From NCBI RefSeq assembly GCF_001411495.1, contig NZ_CP012981.1:62001-126000 (forward strand): a stretch of 64,000 nt of DNA, given 5' to 3'. How positions within the stretch are numbered: position 1 is the stretch's first letter; the number at the start of each line of letters is the position of its first letter. A program made the position numbers and the translations under genes. The notes below the pieces were generated by a model. That model was not told the origin of the DNA and did not search any database. It saw only the letters and a list, made by a program, of their open reading frames with translations. Source of the DNA: Burkholderia cepacia ATCC 25416 (lineage in GTDB: Bacteria; Pseudomonadota; Gammaproteobacteria; Burkholderiales; Burkholderiaceae). Below are positions 16,038 through 26,683 of this stretch, piece by piece.

Positions 16038-17222
16038 ATGCCCCTGAACGATTATCCGATCGACTCGCTGATGTACATCACGAACCGCCCCGACATCGTG
16101 TTTACGCACGGCAAGGGTTCGTGGCTCTACGATCACACGGGCAAGCGCTATCTGGACTTCATCCAGGGCTGGGCCGTCAACAGCCTCGGCCACTGCAACG
16201 ACGGCATCGTCGAAGCGCTGAAGACCCAGGCGGAAAAGCTGCTGAACCCGTCGCCCGCGTTCTACAACGAACCGATGGCGAAGCTCGCGGGCCTGCTCAC
16301 GCAGCACAGCGTGTTCGACAAGGTGTTCTTCACGAACAGCGGCGCGGAGGCAAACGAAGGCGCGATCAAGCTCGCGCGCAAGTGGGGCCGCAAGTTCAAG
16401 AACGGCGCCTACGAGATCATCACGTTCGACCACAGCTTCCACGGCCGCACGCTCGCGACGATGTCGGCCAGCGGCAAGCCGGGCTGGGACACGATCTACG
16501 CACCGCAGGTGCCGGGCTTCCCGAAGGCCGAGCTCAACGACATCAACTCGGTCGAGAGGCTGATCACCGACAAGACCGTCGCGGTGATGCTCGAGCCGAT
16601 CCAGGGTGAAGGCGGCGTGATTCCGGCGACGCGCGAATTCATGCAGGCGCTGCGCGCGCTGACGAAGCAGCACAACCTGCTGCTGATCGTCGACGAGGTG
16701 CAAAGCGGCTGCGGCCGCGCGGGCACGCTGTTCGCGTACGAGCTGTCCGGCATCGAGCCGGACGTCATGACGCTCGCGAAAGGCATCGGCGGCGGCGCCC
16801 CGCTCGGCGCGCTGCTGTCGAAGGCCGAGGTCGCGGTGTTCGAGGCCGGCGACCAGGGCGGCACGTACAACGGCAACCCGCTGATGACGGCGGTCGGCTA
16901 TTCGGTGATCTCGCAGCTCGTCGCGCCCGGCTTCCTCGAAGGCGTGCGCGCGCGCAGCGAATACCTGAAGCGCAAGCTGCTCGAGCTGTCGGAAGAGCGC
17001 GGTTTCGAAGGCGAACGCGGCGAAGGCCTGCTGCGCGCGCTGCTGCTCGGCAAGGACATCGGCCCGCAGATCGTCGAGAAGGCACGCGACATGCAGCCCG
17101 ACGGCCTGCTGCTGAACGCCGCGCGGCCGAACCTGCTGCGCTTCATGCCCGCACTGAACGTGACGACCGAAGAGATCGACCAGATGATGGCGATGCTGCG
17201 GTCGGTTCTCGACACGCTCTGA
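16038..17222 (+). CDS. argD: Acetylornithine aminotransferase family protein
   Basis: 394-residue class-III PLP-dependent aminotransferase, cytosolic. It has NSGAEANEGAIKLARKWG near 98, DHSFHGRT near 135, the PLP-contacting DEVQSGCGRAG near 220 and the Schiff-base lysine in TLAKGIGGGAPLGA near 250. These fit ArgD/AstC: transfer between N-acetylornithine (or succinylornithine) and 2-oxoglutarate. ArgD and AstC cannot be separated safely by sequence reading. The leader terminator and Arg-rich ORF suggest arginine-responsive control. The gene is followed by a GNAT acetyltransferase after 13 bases, probably in the same transcript. Confidence 0.88.
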   Translation: MPLNDYPIDSLMYITNRPDIVFTHGKGSWLYDHTGKRYLDFIQGWAVNSLGHCNDGIVEALKTQAEKLLNPSPAFYNEPMAKLAGLLTQHSVFDKVFFTNSGAEANEGAIKLARKWGRKFKNGAYEIITFDHSFHGRTLATMSASGKPGWDTIYAPQVPGFPKAELNDINSVERLITDKTVAVMLEPIQGEGGVIPATREFMQALRALTKQHNLLLIVDEVQSGCGRAGTLFAYELSGIEPDVMTLAKGIGGGAPLGALLSKAEVAVFEAGDQGGTYNGNPLMTAVGYSVISQLVAPGFLEGVRARSEYLKRKLLELSEERGFEGERGEGLLRALLLGKDIGPQIVEKARDMQPDGLLLNAARPNLLRFMPALNVTTEEIDQMMAMLRSVLDTL

Positions 17223-17235
17223 GGAGAGCCCGCCG

Positions 17236-17691
17236 ATGGATGCCGCCGCCGATGCTGTCGCAATCCGCCCGTTCGAACGCGCCGACACCGATGCCGTGCT
17301 CGCGGTATGGCGCGACGCGTTCCCGCAGTACGACGAAGCCGGTGCGCCGCCGCACCGCGATCCGATGCGATCGATCGAGCTGAAGCTCGCGACGCAGCCG
17401 GAGCTGTTTTTCGTCGCGACCAGCGGCGCACGCGTCGTCGGCACGCTGATGGCGGGTTTCGACGGACATCGCGGCTGGCTCTACTCGTTCGGCGTATCGA
17501 ACGACGCGCGGCGGCTCGGCATCGGCCGCGCGCTGATCGCACATGCGGAACGCGCGCTCGCCGCGCGCGGCTGCCTGAAGATCAACCTGCAGGTGCTGCC
17601 GGGCAACGACGATGCGTGCCGCTTCTACGCGGCGCTCGGCTACCGCGTCGAGGAACGCATCTCGTTCGGCAAGACGCTGCCGGCCGCATGA
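17236..17691 (+). CDS. GNAT-family acetyltransferase
   Basis: 151 residues. The acetyl-CoA binding motif is SNDARRLGIGRALIAHAE near residues 95-112, followed by INLQVLPGNDDACRFYAALGYRVEERISFGK in the usual beta4-beta5 positions. It resembles YpeA-type small acetyltransferases. It follows the aminotransferase by 13 bases, consistent with one operon. The acceptor substrate is unknown. Confidence 0.87.
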   Translation: MDAAADAVAIRPFERADTDAVLAVWRDAFPQYDEAGAPPHRDPMRSIELKLATQPELFFVATSGARVVGTLMAGFDGHRGWLYSFGVSNDARRLGIGRALIAHAERALAARGCLKINLQVLPGNDDACRFYAALGYRVEERISFGKTLPAA

Positions 17692-17715
17692 CGCGAAAGC
17701 CGGCCGCCGGCGATC

Positions 17716-18387
17716 TCAGCGCGTGATCGGCCCCGCGCCCGGCAGCGGATTGCCGAGCGCGTCGGTCGGCACGGCCTGCTGCTCGAACGCGGCGAAATAT
17801 GCGGCCCACTGCGAGTCGCTCACGCGCACGATCAGCGCGCCGTCCTGCCAGATGTCGTTGTGGTCGTTGTGGTCGTCGCCCGCACGGTGCACGTAGTTCG
17901 AGCCCGTCGACCCCTGGTTCATGTGCGTGTCGTGGATGCCGTTGCCTTCGGCATACGAGCGGCCGAACACGACGACGTCGAGCCCCTGCGACTGCGCGGC
18001 GTTCACGAGCCGCAGCAGCGACGGGATCGGCTCCGGATTCTCCGTGCCGTCCATCACGGCGCTCGCGCGCCACGCTCCCGTTTCGTTCAGGATGTCGCTG
18101 CGCAGGTAGTCGAGCGCGGGCAATGCGGCCTGCCCCGTCAGGTCGGTATAGCCTTCGGCCGCGGCCGCGAGCGTCTGCGTGATCGGGTGGTGGAAATCGT
18201 AGACGAGCTTGTAGTTCAGCAAGTCGTCCGCGTCGCTGGTGCCGACGTTGATCGCGACGTCCCAGTTGCCGCCCGGCAACGCCAGCGTCAGGTGGATGTG
18301 ATACTGGATCTCGCTGCCGTGCGGCGAGCCCTTCAGCTTCGCCACCGATGTCACCTTCGCCTTCACGAAACCGTAGTCCAGACTCAT
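17716..18387 (-). CDS. DUF2278 (YukJ-like) family protein
   Basis: 223 residues. It starts MSLDYGFVKAKV and carries the family hallmarks: a KGSPHGSEIQYHIHL segment near 20-35, LLNYKLVYDFHHPIT near 57-71, and the late histidine-rich GIHDTHMNQGS and AGDDHNDHNDIWQDGALIV near 150-187. The several conserved His/Asp residues suggest metal binding, but the function of DUF2278 is not established. No signal peptide is seen. It converges with the GNAT gene. Confidence 0.8.
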   Translation of the reverse strand: MSLDYGFVKAKVTSVAKLKGSPHGSEIQYHIHLTLALPGGNWDVAINVGTSDADDLLNYKLVYDFHHPITQTLAAAAEGYTDLTGQAALPALDYLRSDILNETGAWRASAVMDGTENPEPIPSLLRLVNAAQSQGLDVVVFGRSYAEGNGIHDTHMNQGSTGSNYVHRAGDDHNDHNDIWQDGALIVRVSDSQWAAYFAAFEQQAVPTDALGNPLPGAGPITR

Positions 18388-18447
18388 GCGTGCTCTCCGT
18401 GTCCCGATGGGCCGTCGATGCTACACGGCCCGTGTGTCGGTTTGCAG

Positions 18448-18503
18448 GCGACCGGCTTCGGGCGACCGGCGTCGGGCGACCGGCTTCGGGCGACCGGCTT
18501 CGG
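18448..18503. repeat. Four tandem copies of a 14-bp unit
   Basis: The unit GCGACCGGCTTCGG is repeated four times end to end; the second copy differs by one base (GCGTCGG). 14 is not a multiple of three, and the site lies in the 317-base non-coding gap between the DUF2278 gene and livF, so it is a non-coding variable-number repeat candidate. Confidence 0.85.
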
Positions 18504-18598
18504 GCGGCCCTGCCCCATCGTTCCCGCGTCGCGTGCGCGGCGCAACAGTCGAATGAAGTCGCGCCCGCACGCACAAGTTCGCCCCGGATCGCATGACA

Positions 18599-18637
18599 CG
18601 AAAAAAAAGGCTGTCACGGCATCCCGTGACAGCCTTT
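18599..18637 (-). terminator. Terminator of the liv operon
   Basis: GGCTGTCACGG (18609-18619) and CCGTGACAGCC (18624-18634) form an 11-bp stem. On the minus strand it is followed by eight T, which suits the end of livHMGF. Confidence 0.85.
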
Positions 18638-18704
18638 CGATAGCCCGTGCGCGACGCGCCCGGCACCTGCCGTCGCGCGCCACCGGGCCCGCTCATTCAC
18701 TCAC

Positions 18705-19420
<716 letters not shown>

Positions 19421-19421
<1 letters not shown>

Positions 19422-20197
19422 CAGTGCACCCCTGCGCCGAGATATGCCTCAATCACCTTCGGATTCTTCTGCACGTCCTGCGGCAGACCCTCGGCGATCA
19501 CCTTGCCGTAATCGAGCACCGTCATCCGGTTGCACAACCCCATCACGAGCTTCACGTCGTGCTCGATCAGCAGAATCGTGCGGCCGTCCGAGCGGATCTT
19601 GTCGAGCAGGCGCGTGAGTTCGACCTTTTCGGTCGCGTTCATCCCGGCCGCCGGCTCGTCGAGCGCGAGCAGCTTCGGGTCGGTCGCCAGCGCGCGCGCG
19701 ATCTCGAGACGGCGCTGGTGGCCGTACGAGAGGTTGCGCGACGTGTAGTCGGCGTACTGCAGCACACCGACGTATTCGAGCAGCTCGATCGCGCGTTCCT
19801 TGATCTCGCGCTCTTCCTGGCGTTCGGCCGGCGTCTGGAACACCGCGCCGAGCAACCCGTGCTTGGTACGCACGTGGCGGCCCACCATCACGTTCTCGAG
19901 GGCCGTCATCCCGCCGAACAGGCGGATGTTCTGGAACGTGCGCGCGATGCCCGTCTTCGCGACCTGATGCACCGCGGTCGGCTTGTATTCCGAGCCGTCG
20001 AGCTTGAACTCGCCGGAGTCCGGCGTGTAGAGGCCCGTGATCACGTTGAAGAACGTCGTCTTGCCGGCGCCGTTCGGGCCGATCAGCCCGTAGATCTCGC
20101 CTTCCTTGATCTCGAGGCCGACGTCGGACAGCGCCTGCAGGCCACCGAAGCGCTTGTTCACGCCCTTGACGGACAGTCGGATTTGCTTGTCGCTCAT
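19421..20197 (-). CDS. livG: Branched-chain amino-acid ABC transporter ATPase LivG
   Basis: 258-residue ATPase. Walker A is GPNGAGKTT at 40-48, the signature LSYGHQRRLEIARAL starts at 156, and Walker B LLALDEPAAGMN is at 176-187. The NATEKVELTRLL stretch and the C-terminal tail are typical of LivG rather than LivF. It is 25 bases after livM and overlaps livF by one base. Confidence 0.93.
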
Positions 20198-20221
20198 GTG
20201 TATATCCCCTGTGTCCGTAGG

Positions 20222-21391
20222 TTAAGCGCGCACCGGCTTCTTGCTGTTGCGCTTCGCCAGTTTCGCGATCTTGTCCTCATGCTTCGGCGCGGGCCACAGG
20301 CCTTCCGAGCGGTACAGCATGATGACCACCATCGCGAGGCCGTACAGCGCCTGACGGATCACTTCCGTATCGACGACGTCGTGACCGAACAGCGCGTGCT
20401 GCAGCGGGCTCATCGTCGAGCGCAGGAATTCCGGGAAGATCGCGAGCAGTACCGCGCCCAGGATCACGCCCGGGATGTGGCCCATGCCGCCGAGCACCAC
20501 GCACGCCAGCACGACGATCGATTCCCAGAACGTGAACGACTCGGGCGACACGAAGCCCTGGAACGCACCGAACATCGCGCCCGACAGGCCGCCGAACGAC
20601 GCGCCCATCGCGAACGCGAGCAGCTTCACGTTGCGGGTGTTGATGCCCATCGCCTTCGCCGCGATTTCGTCTTCGCGGATGGCTGCCCAGGCACGGCCGA
20701 TACGCGAGTGCTGCAGGCGCGTACACACCCAGATCACCAGCAGCGAGCACAGCACGAACAGGTAGTAATACATGTAGACCGACGGCAGCTGCAGGCCGAA
20801 CAGCGAGTGCGTCTGCGACAGGTTGAAGCCGCCGACGTGCACCGGATCGATGCCCGTGATCCCCTTCGGGCCGTTGGTGATGTTCACCGGACGGTCGAGG
20901 TTGTTCATGAAGATCCGGACGATTTCACCGAAGCCCAACGTCACGATCGCCAGGTAGTCGCCGCGCAGGCGCAGCGTCGGCGCGCCGAGCAGGATCCCGA
21001 AGGTCGCCGCCAGCGCCATCGCGATCGGCACGATGATCAGGAACGGGATGTGCAGGCCGTTCGGCGCGAGCGCCGCGATCCACTCGAACTGCGAGGTCAG
21101 GTGCGGCGAGCTCAGCAATGCCGCCGTGTACGCGCCCACCGCGTAGAACGCGATGTAGCCGAGGTCGAGCAGGCCGGCGAAGCCGACCACCACGTTCAGG
21201 CCCAGCGCGAGCATCACGTACAGCATCGCGAAGTCGAGCACGCGGACCCAGTAGTTGCCGCCGGCCGAGCCGATGATGATCGGCGCGGCGATCACGAACG
21301 CAGCGGTCAGGATGCCGATGATGACGGTCTTGGCGGTGTTGCGCTCTTCGACGAGCGACGTCGAGGATTCAATCGGTTGAATGGATGTCAT
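20222..21391 (-). CDS. livM: Branched-chain amino-acid ABC transporter permease LivM
   Basis: 389-residue inner-membrane permease with about 8-10 hydrophobic segments. It carries the LivM signature LGLNVVVGFAGLLDLGYIAFYAVGAYTAAL (read in parts) near 66-95 and the coupling-helix region RIGRAWAAIREDEIAAKAMGIN near 235-256. The N-terminal about 25 residues are cytosolic. It lies between livH and livG with short spacers. Confidence 0.93.
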   Translation of the reverse strand: MTSIQPIESSTSLVEERNTAKTVIIGILTAAFVIAAPIIIGSAGGNYWVRVLDFAMLYVMLALGLNVVVGFAGLLDLGYIAFYAVGAYTAALLSSPHLTSQFEWIAALAPNGLHIPFLIIVPIAMALAATFGILLGAPTLRLRGDYLAIVTLGFGEIVRIFMNNLDRPVNITNGPKGITGIDPVHVGGFNLSQTHSLFGLQLPSVYMYYYLFVLCSLLVIWVCTRLQHSRIGRAWAAIREDEIAAKAMGINTRNVKLLAFAMGASFGGLSGAMFGAFQGFVSPESFTFWESIVVLACVVLGGMGHIPGVILGAVLLAIFPEFLRSTMSPLQHALFGHDVVDTEVIRQALYGLAMVVIMLYRSEGLWPAPKHEDKIAKLAKRNSKKPVRA

Positions 21392-21409
21392 GTTGTTTGC
21401 TCCCTTCCG

Positions 21410-22360
21410 TTACGCGCGATCCGCGACACGTTCACCCAACAGGCCGGACGGACGGAACACCAGCACGATGATCAGCACGACGAAGGCGAACACGTCCTGG
21501 TAGTTACTGCCGAAAACACCGCCCGTGAGGTTGCCGATGTAGCCGGCCCCGAGCTGCTCGATCAGGCCGAGCAGCACGCCGCCGACCATTGCGCCGCCGA
21601 GGTTGCCGATCCCGCCCAGCACCGCGGCCGTGAATGCCTTCATGCCGGGGATGAAGCCCATGTAGAAGTGCACGTTGCCGTATTCGGACGCGATCATCAC
21701 GCCGGCCAGCGCGGCGAGCGCGGAGCCGATCATGAACGTCGCCGAGATCACGAAGTTCGGGTTCACGCCCATCAGGCTCGCGGTGTTCGGGCTTTCGGCG
21801 ATCGCGCGCATCGCGCGGCCGAGCTTGGTCTTGTGCACGAGCAGCAGCAGGCCGCCCATCACGATGAACGCCACCGCGATGATCACGATTTCAGTAACCG
21901 AGATCACGGCGCCGGGCGTCGTGTCGGTCGCCTTGATCACGTTGATCGGATCGGTCGGCAGCAATTGGGGGAACGGCAGCGGGTTGCGCGACCAGATGAT
22001 CATCGCGGCGGTCTGCAGCAGGATCGACACGCCGATCGCGGTGATCAGCGGGGCGAGGCGCGGTGCGCGGCGCAGCGGCCGGTATGCGACCCGCTCGATC
22101 GTGAAGCCGACGAACGCACAGACGACGGCGGCGATGCCCAGGCCGATCGTCAGCGTCGCGACGTTGCCGAGTCCGGGGAAATGGTTCTGCAGCACGGTGA
22201 TGGCCGACAAGGCGACCATCGCGCCGATCATCAGCACGTCGCCGTGCGCGAAGTTGATGATGCCGAGAATGCCGTACACCATCGTGTAGCCCAACGCGAT
22301 GATGGCGTAGACACTGCCGAGCACCAGCCCGTTGAGAACCTGCTGGACGAAAATATCCAT
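21410..22360 (-). CDS. livH: Branched-chain amino-acid ABC transporter permease LivH
   Basis: 316-residue inner-membrane permease. MDIFVQQVLNGLVLGSVYAI opens the protein, followed by ALGYTMVYGILGIINFAHGD near 22-41, both typical of LivH. About eight membrane helices are visible. AAGGAGC precedes the ATG. It is the first intact gene of the liv operon; the decayed binding-protein gene lies 211 bases upstream on the same strand. Confidence 0.93.
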   Translation of the reverse strand: MDIFVQQVLNGLVLGSVYAIIALGYTMVYGILGIINFAHGDVLMIGAMVALSAITVLQNHFPGLGNVATLTIGLGIAAVVCAFVGFTIERVAYRPLRRAPRLAPLITAIGVSILLQTAAMIIWSRNPLPFPQLLPTDPINVIKATDTTPGAVISVTEIVIIAVAFIVMGGLLLLVHKTKLGRAMRAIAESPNTASLMGVNPNFVISATFMIGSALAALAGVMIASEYGNVHFYMGFIPGMKAFTAAVLGGIGNLGGAMVGGVLLGLIEQLGAGYIGNLTGGVFGSNYQDVFAFVVLIIVLVFRPSGLLGERVADRA

Positions 22361-22571
22361 TTAAAGCTCCTTGGCCCGTGCTGCCGGAGGACGGTGCGCC
22401 CCGCGGGTAAGCGAGGAATCGCGCCTTCTCGGCGACACTGCGGGTACTAGTCGATACCGGTAAGGGTGGATCGTCCCGGCGCGCGCCGCCCGGCCTGTAC
22501 GGCCGGACTTGCCGCCGGAGCGGATACAGAAACGGCACCGCACTGTTCCGGTGCCGTCATGAGTCCCGTCG

Positions 22572-23249
22572 CTAAATCGTCACGACATCGAGGACGGTGT
22601 TCGTGGCCTCCTTGAAGTCGTAGGGCAGCATGCCGAGACGGCCATCGTCCGGTTGCCCGGCATCCGTGCCTTTTCCCGTCCGGTGCGAGGCGAGCCCCGC
22701 GTCCGGGCAGATCGGATTCCGTATCGCGCCGCCCCGCGAGGCACCGCGAACGCCGCGCCCGACATTCGTCAGGACTGCGTCGGAATCCATCGTACGAATC
22801 AGGCCGCGCGCCGCGACACCATTGCTCGCGGCAACGCGCTGTTTCGTCGAATCGAAATGAAAGGGGGCCGGCGACATCGGCACGCTGCCCACAGCGCCGG
22901 GCACCATGGCCGGCCTGCGTCGATCGGCGCGCACGGTCGCTGTCACGCCACGACCGGCGGCTTGCTGCATTGCAACCTGCGTGCCCGCTGCCTGACCGTT
23001 CGCCAGGCCAAGCGCGTTGATTTCCTCGATCGCCAAACGTGCCCCGTTTTCCTTGTCCTTGCCCAATTGCGCGATGCGGCACGCGAACGGTGCCGCACGA
23101 ACGGTTCCGGCGACGCGCACGCCGCTGGCCGGCGGTGCCGCGAACACCGCAGCCTCCCTCCCCGCCCCGCCGTCGCTCTTTTTGCTGCAGCCGGCAAGCA
23201 TTGCAACCGGTGCGGCGACGGACACGGCGTAAGCCAACTTCACATGCAT
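22572..23249 (-). pseudogene. Degenerate LivJ/LivK-type substrate-binding lipoprotein
   Basis: From the ATG at 23249 (GGGAG upstream) the frame gives a lipoprotein signal ending VAMLAGC and then a stretch similar to the LivJ start: IAQLGKDKENGARLAIEEINALGLANGQ, read in parts. After that the match breaks up: short Liv-like pieces such as GADRRR, DSTKQRVAASNGVAARG and a C-terminal YDFKEATNTVLDVV remain, and the total is about 225 residues against about 370 normally. This fits a gene worn down by deletions and substitutions although one frame stays open. A divergent functional protein is less likely. Confidence 0.6.
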
Positions 23250-23519
23250 CGAATGGTCTCCCGCGCCTTGCCAAAACCCGATTTCAAAGCCATTCAGGCC
23301 TGAAAACGGGCGCATTGTAACTCCATTTATAGGACGCCAATAATCCTGATTCGATGGGGTTTTCCTGCATTGCAACCAATTTTGAGAGACGCTTGAAAAC
23401 GACAGGAGCAACCGGGTTGCACCATGAATGCGGAGAATGGTTGCGATTGCAATTCCGACGGGTAAAAAAAAGCGCGCCGGGAGGCGCGCTTCGGTGTGTC
23501 CGCAGGTGCGCTGCGTCAA

Positions 23520-24500
23520 TCACGCGGCGGGCGGCAGGTTCAACCCGCGCGGCAGCGGAAACGACACGTTTTCCTCGATGCCTTCGAGCGCGCGGACGTT
23601 GCGCACACCGAGCTCGCGCAGACGCGCGATCACGGCCTGGGCGAGCACTTCGGGTGCCGACGCGCCGGCCGTCACGCCGATGCGGCGCTTGCCCGCGACC
23701 CATGCCGGGTCGATCTGGTCGGGTGCATCGACCATGTAGGCGTCCACGCCGCGCTTCTCGGCCACTTCGCGCAGGCGGCTCGAATTCGAGCTGTTCGGGC
23801 TGCCGACGACGATCACGACATCGCATTGCGGCGCCATGAACTTCACTGCGTCCTGGCGGTTCTGCGTCGCGTAGCAGATGTCCTGCTTCTTCGGCTCGCG
23901 GATTTTCGGATACTTGGCCTTCAACGCGCCGATGATCTCGGCTGCATCGTCGACGGACAGCGTCGTCTGCGTGACGAGCGCGATGCGCTCGGGATCGGCG
24001 AGTTCGAGCTTCTGCACGTCCTCGACGCTCTCGACGAGATGCATGCCGCGCTCGACCTGCCCCATCGTGCCTTCGACTTCCGGATGGCCCTTGTGGCCGA
24101 TCATCACGATGTCGACGCCGTCCTGGCGCATCTTCGCCACTTCGACGTGCACCTTCGTGACGAGCGGGCAGGTTGCGTCGTAAATGCGCAACCCGCGCAC
24201 GTCGGCCTCGTCGCGCACGGCCTTCGACACGCCGTGCGCACTGAAGATCACGGTATTGCCGGCCGGCACTTCCTCGAGTTCCTCGACGAAGATCGCGCCT
24301 TTCTTCTTCAGATCCTCGACCACGTACTTGTTGTGGACGATTTCGTGACGAACGTAGATCGGCGCACCGTGCATCGCGATTGCGCGCTCGACGATCTCGA
24401 TCGCGCGATCGACACCCGCGCAAAAACCGCGCGGCTGGGCCAGCAGGATTTCGGCGTCGGCTGCGACGGTCTGCCCGGACAGCGTATCGGTGGTGCTCAT
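23520..24500 (-). CDS. ispH: 4-hydroxy-3-methylbut-2-enyl diphosphate reductase IspH
   Basis: 326 residues. It catalyses the last step of the MEP pathway, making IPP and DMAPP. Three 4Fe-4S cysteines are visible: C27 in RGFCAGV, C111 in DATCPLV and C209 in DICYATQ. The substrate motifs SAHGVSK and GSPNSSNS are intact. It starts at 24500, two bases after the stop of fkpB (the stop at 24503 is just upstream), as in the common fkpB-ispH operon. An in-frame open region upstream is antisense or shadow coding and is not part of the protein. Confidence 0.95.
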   Translation of the reverse strand: MSTTDTLSGQTVAADAEILLAQPRGFCAGVDRAIEIVERAIAMHGAPIYVRHEIVHNKYVVEDLKKKGAIFVEELEEVPAGNTVIFSAHGVSKAVRDEADVRGLRIYDATCPLVTKVHVEVAKMRQDGVDIVMIGHKGHPEVEGTMGQVERGMHLVESVEDVQKLELADPERIALVTQTTLSVDDAAEIIGALKAKYPKIREPKKQDICYATQNRQDAVKFMAPQCDVVIVVGSPNSSNSSRLREVAEKRGVDAYMVDAPDQIDPAWVAGKRRIGVTAGASAPEVLAQAVIARLRELGVRNVRALEGIEENVSFPLPRGLNLPPAA

Positions 24501-24502
24501 GA

Positions 24503-24958
24503 TTACAGGATTCCGATGATTTTCACTTCGAACGTGAGCGCTTGGCCCGCGAGCGGATGATTGAAGTCGAACAGTGCCGAGGTTTCGCTGACTTCCTTCA
24601 GCACCCCCGCGTACCGGCCGCCGTCCGGCGCATTGAACTCGATCAGTTCGCCCGGCGTGAAATCGTCGCCGACCATCCCGTTCTCGCGCAGCGTCGACAG
24701 CGTGACGCGCTGGAGCATGTCGGGATTGCGGGGACCGAACCCCTGTTCGGGCGTTAGCTGAAAAGTCGAATGGTCGCCGACCCTGAGCCCGATCAGAATC
24801 TGTTCCAGCGACGGCGCCAGTTGCCCCGCGCCGAGCAGCAGCGTGGCCGGCTTGTCGGTGAAGGTGTTGACGATGTCGGCGCCGTCGGCCAGTGCCAGCC
24901 GGTAATGCAACGTGACGTGGGAACCGGGCTTCACTTCGGATAGATCGATGAGGCTCAT
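24503..24958 (-). CDS. fkpB: FKBP-type peptidyl-prolyl isomerase FkpB
   Basis: 151 residues, close to SlpA/FkpB size. It begins [18 protein letters not shown] and contains the SlyD-like insert [16 protein letters not shown] near 69-84, with [16 protein letters not shown] at the end. It probably acts as a cytosolic folding helper. It directly precedes ispH, a pairing also known in E. coli, and is divergent from radC. Confidence 0.92.
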   Translation of the reverse strand: MSLIDLSEVKPGSHVTLHYRLALADGADIVNTFTDKPATLLLGAGQLAPSLEQILIGLRVGDHSTFQLTPEQGFGPRNPDMLQRVTLSTLRENGMVGDDFTPGELIEFNAPDGGRYAGVLKEVSETSALFDFNHPLAGQALTFEVKIIGIL

Positions 24959-25093
24959 GAATTACTCGTTCGGTCGGCGCCCGATACGGCCGAAAGGCCC
25001 GGCGCAAAGCCAATATTGTAAGTCACCTGAGCGCGCAAGGCGGAAAGTGCGACGACGTCGCGCACACCGCCCGCCGCCAATGGAGTTTCGAGC

Positions 25094-25867
25094 ATGCTGT
25101 CACCCTGCCTCACCCCGCCGCCCGTCGAATGCCGCGACACCGCCGATCTGCCTGCCGCTCCGCCCGGCCGCGGCCTCCCGATCCGCCGGCGCAAGCGCCG
25201 CCCGCGCGACTGGCGGCCCGAGCGGCCGCGCGAGCGATTGCTGGAGCGCGGGTCGGCCGCGCTGACCGACGACGAACTGATCGCCCTGCTGCTCGGCACC
25301 GGCAAGCCGGGGCACGACGTGTTCGTCACGGCCCGCGCGCTGGTCGGGCAGTTCAAGACGTTGCGCGGGCTGCTCGAGGCAACCGCCGACGATTTCGAGG
25401 CGCACCCCGGCATCGGCCCCGCGCGCTCCGCGCGGCTGGTTGCGGTCACCGAGATCGCGCGGCGCGTGCTGAAGGAGAAAGCGCGCGAGAAGAGGCTGAT
25501 CGATTCGCCCGGCGCGGTCGAGGACTATCTGCGGATGAAGATCGGTGCGCGCCCGCACGAAGTGTTCGCCGCGGTCTACCTCGACGCGCGCCATGGCCTG
25601 ATCGACACCGAGGAAATCACGCGCGGCTCGCTGACGCGCATGGCCGTCTACCCGCGCGAGATCGTGCGCCGCGCGATGGTGCACAACGCCGCGGCGCTGA
25701 TCGTCGCGCACAACCATCCGTCCGGCGCGGTGCAGCCGAGCGCGGAGGATCGGCGCCTGACCCGCGTGCTGCACGACGCGCTCGCGCTCGTCGACGTTCA
25801 GCTGCTCGATCACGTCGTCATCGGCACCAGTGATACTTTTTCGTTCGCACGGGCCGGTTGGCTGTAG
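25094..25867 (+). CDS. radC: RadC-family (JAB/MPN) protein
   Basis: 257 residues. The N-terminal helix-hairpin-helix part is [17 protein letters not shown] near 58-74 and [12 protein letters not shown] near 104-115. The C-terminal JAB domain has the metal motif HNHPSG at 206-211 with D219 (SAED). Despite its name, RadC is not firmly tied to DNA repair. The N-terminal 35 residues are Pro/Arg-rich and may be over-extended; a later start is possible. It is divergent from fkpB. Confidence 0.9.
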   Translation: MLSPCLTPPPVECRDTADLPAAPPGRGLPIRRRKRRPRDWRPERPRERLLERGSAALTDDELIALLLGTGKPGHDVFVTARALVGQFKTLRGLLEATADDFEAHPGIGPARSARLVAVTEIARRVLKEKAREKRLIDSPGAVEDYLRMKIGARPHEVFAAVYLDARHGLIDTEEITRGSLTRMAVYPREIVRRAMVHNAAALIVAHNHPSGAVQPSAEDRRLTRVLHDALALVDVQLLDHVVIGTSDTFSFARAGWL

Positions 25868-25921
25868 ACTGTGCGGTTGCGGCCCGCCTGAGGGCGCCGC
25901 AACGGCGATGCGAAATTAGGT

Positions 25922-25951
25922 TTGATTTTTCTGAACTTTTTCTGCTAGAAT
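25922..25951 (+). promoter_or_regulatory. Probable promoter of rpmB-rpmG
   Basis: TTGATT (25922-25927) and TAGAAT (25946-25951) with 18-base spacing lie in an AT-rich patch between radC and rpmB. The leader before rpmB would be about 145 bases. Confidence 0.6.
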
Positions 25952-26104
25952 CGCCGTCTGTCTTTTTTCCAACCAGTTCTAGCCATCGAAGGGCCTTGTC
26001 TGTAAGGGCTTCGGCGTTCTGAGTGCAGCCATGGATCACGTGGCGGTACGATGGAACCTTCATCGGCGATCGAACCCCGAATTTAGCGTATTAGGAGTGC
26101 TCTC

Positions 26105-26338
26105 ATGGCACGCGTATGCCAAGTAACTGGGAAAGCGCCGATGAGCGGCAACAACGTTTCCCACGCCAACAACAAGACGAAGCGCCGCTTCCTGCCGAAC
26201 CTGCAAAACCGCCGGTTCTGGGTGGAGAGCGAAAACCGCTGGGTGCGCCTGCGCGTCTCGAACGCCGGCCTGCGCCTGATCGACAAGAACGGCATCGATT
26301 CCGTGCTCGCTGACCTGCGCGCACGCGGCGAAGCCTAA
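26105..26338 (+). CDS. rpmB: 50S ribosomal protein L28
   Basis: 77 residues, the normal length. The opening [20 protein letters not shown] and the later NLQNRRFWV are diagnostic for L28. AGGAGTGCTCTC precedes the ATG. It is followed after 17 bases by rpmG, the standard rpmB-rpmG pair. Confidence 0.97.
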
Positions 26339-26355
26339 GCCCAAGGAGCACAATC

Positions 26356-26523
26356 ATGGCAAAAGGCGCACGCGACAAGATCAAGCTCGAGTCGACCGCT
26401 GGTACGGGTCACTTCTACACGACCACGAAGAACAAGCGCAACATGCCGGAAAAGATGGCGATCAAGAAGTTCGATCCCGTCGTCCGCAAGCATGTGGAAT
26501 ACAAAGAAACCAAGATCAAGTAA
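26356..26523 (+). CDS. rpmG: 50S ribosomal protein L33
   Basis: 55 residues: [20 protein letters not shown] at the start and [18 protein letters not shown] at the end, diagnostic for L33. It is the cysteine-free (zinc-independent) type. AAGGAGCAC precedes the ATG. It is co-transcribed with rpmB and followed by a terminator. Confidence 0.97.
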   Translation: MAKGARDKIKLESTAGTGHFYTTTKNKRNMPEKMAIKKFDPVVRKHVEYKETKIK

Positions 26524-26554
26524 TCTCCGGTTTCTGCCAGCCTGACGGCGACCG

Positions 26555-26585
26555 AAAAGCCCCGCACATGCGGGGCTTTTTGTTT
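26555..26585 (+). terminator. Terminator of rpmB-rpmG
   Basis: AGCCCCGC (26558-26565) pairs with GCGGGGCT (26570-26577) and is followed by a T run. Confidence 0.9.
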
Positions 26586-26683
26586 TGCGCGCACGCTCCG
26601 GCGCGACGCGGTATGCTCTCCCCTTTCCGCGGCTGCGGCCGCCGGAACGCACAAGATCAAAAGCGTAACGATGGAGATGCAGC

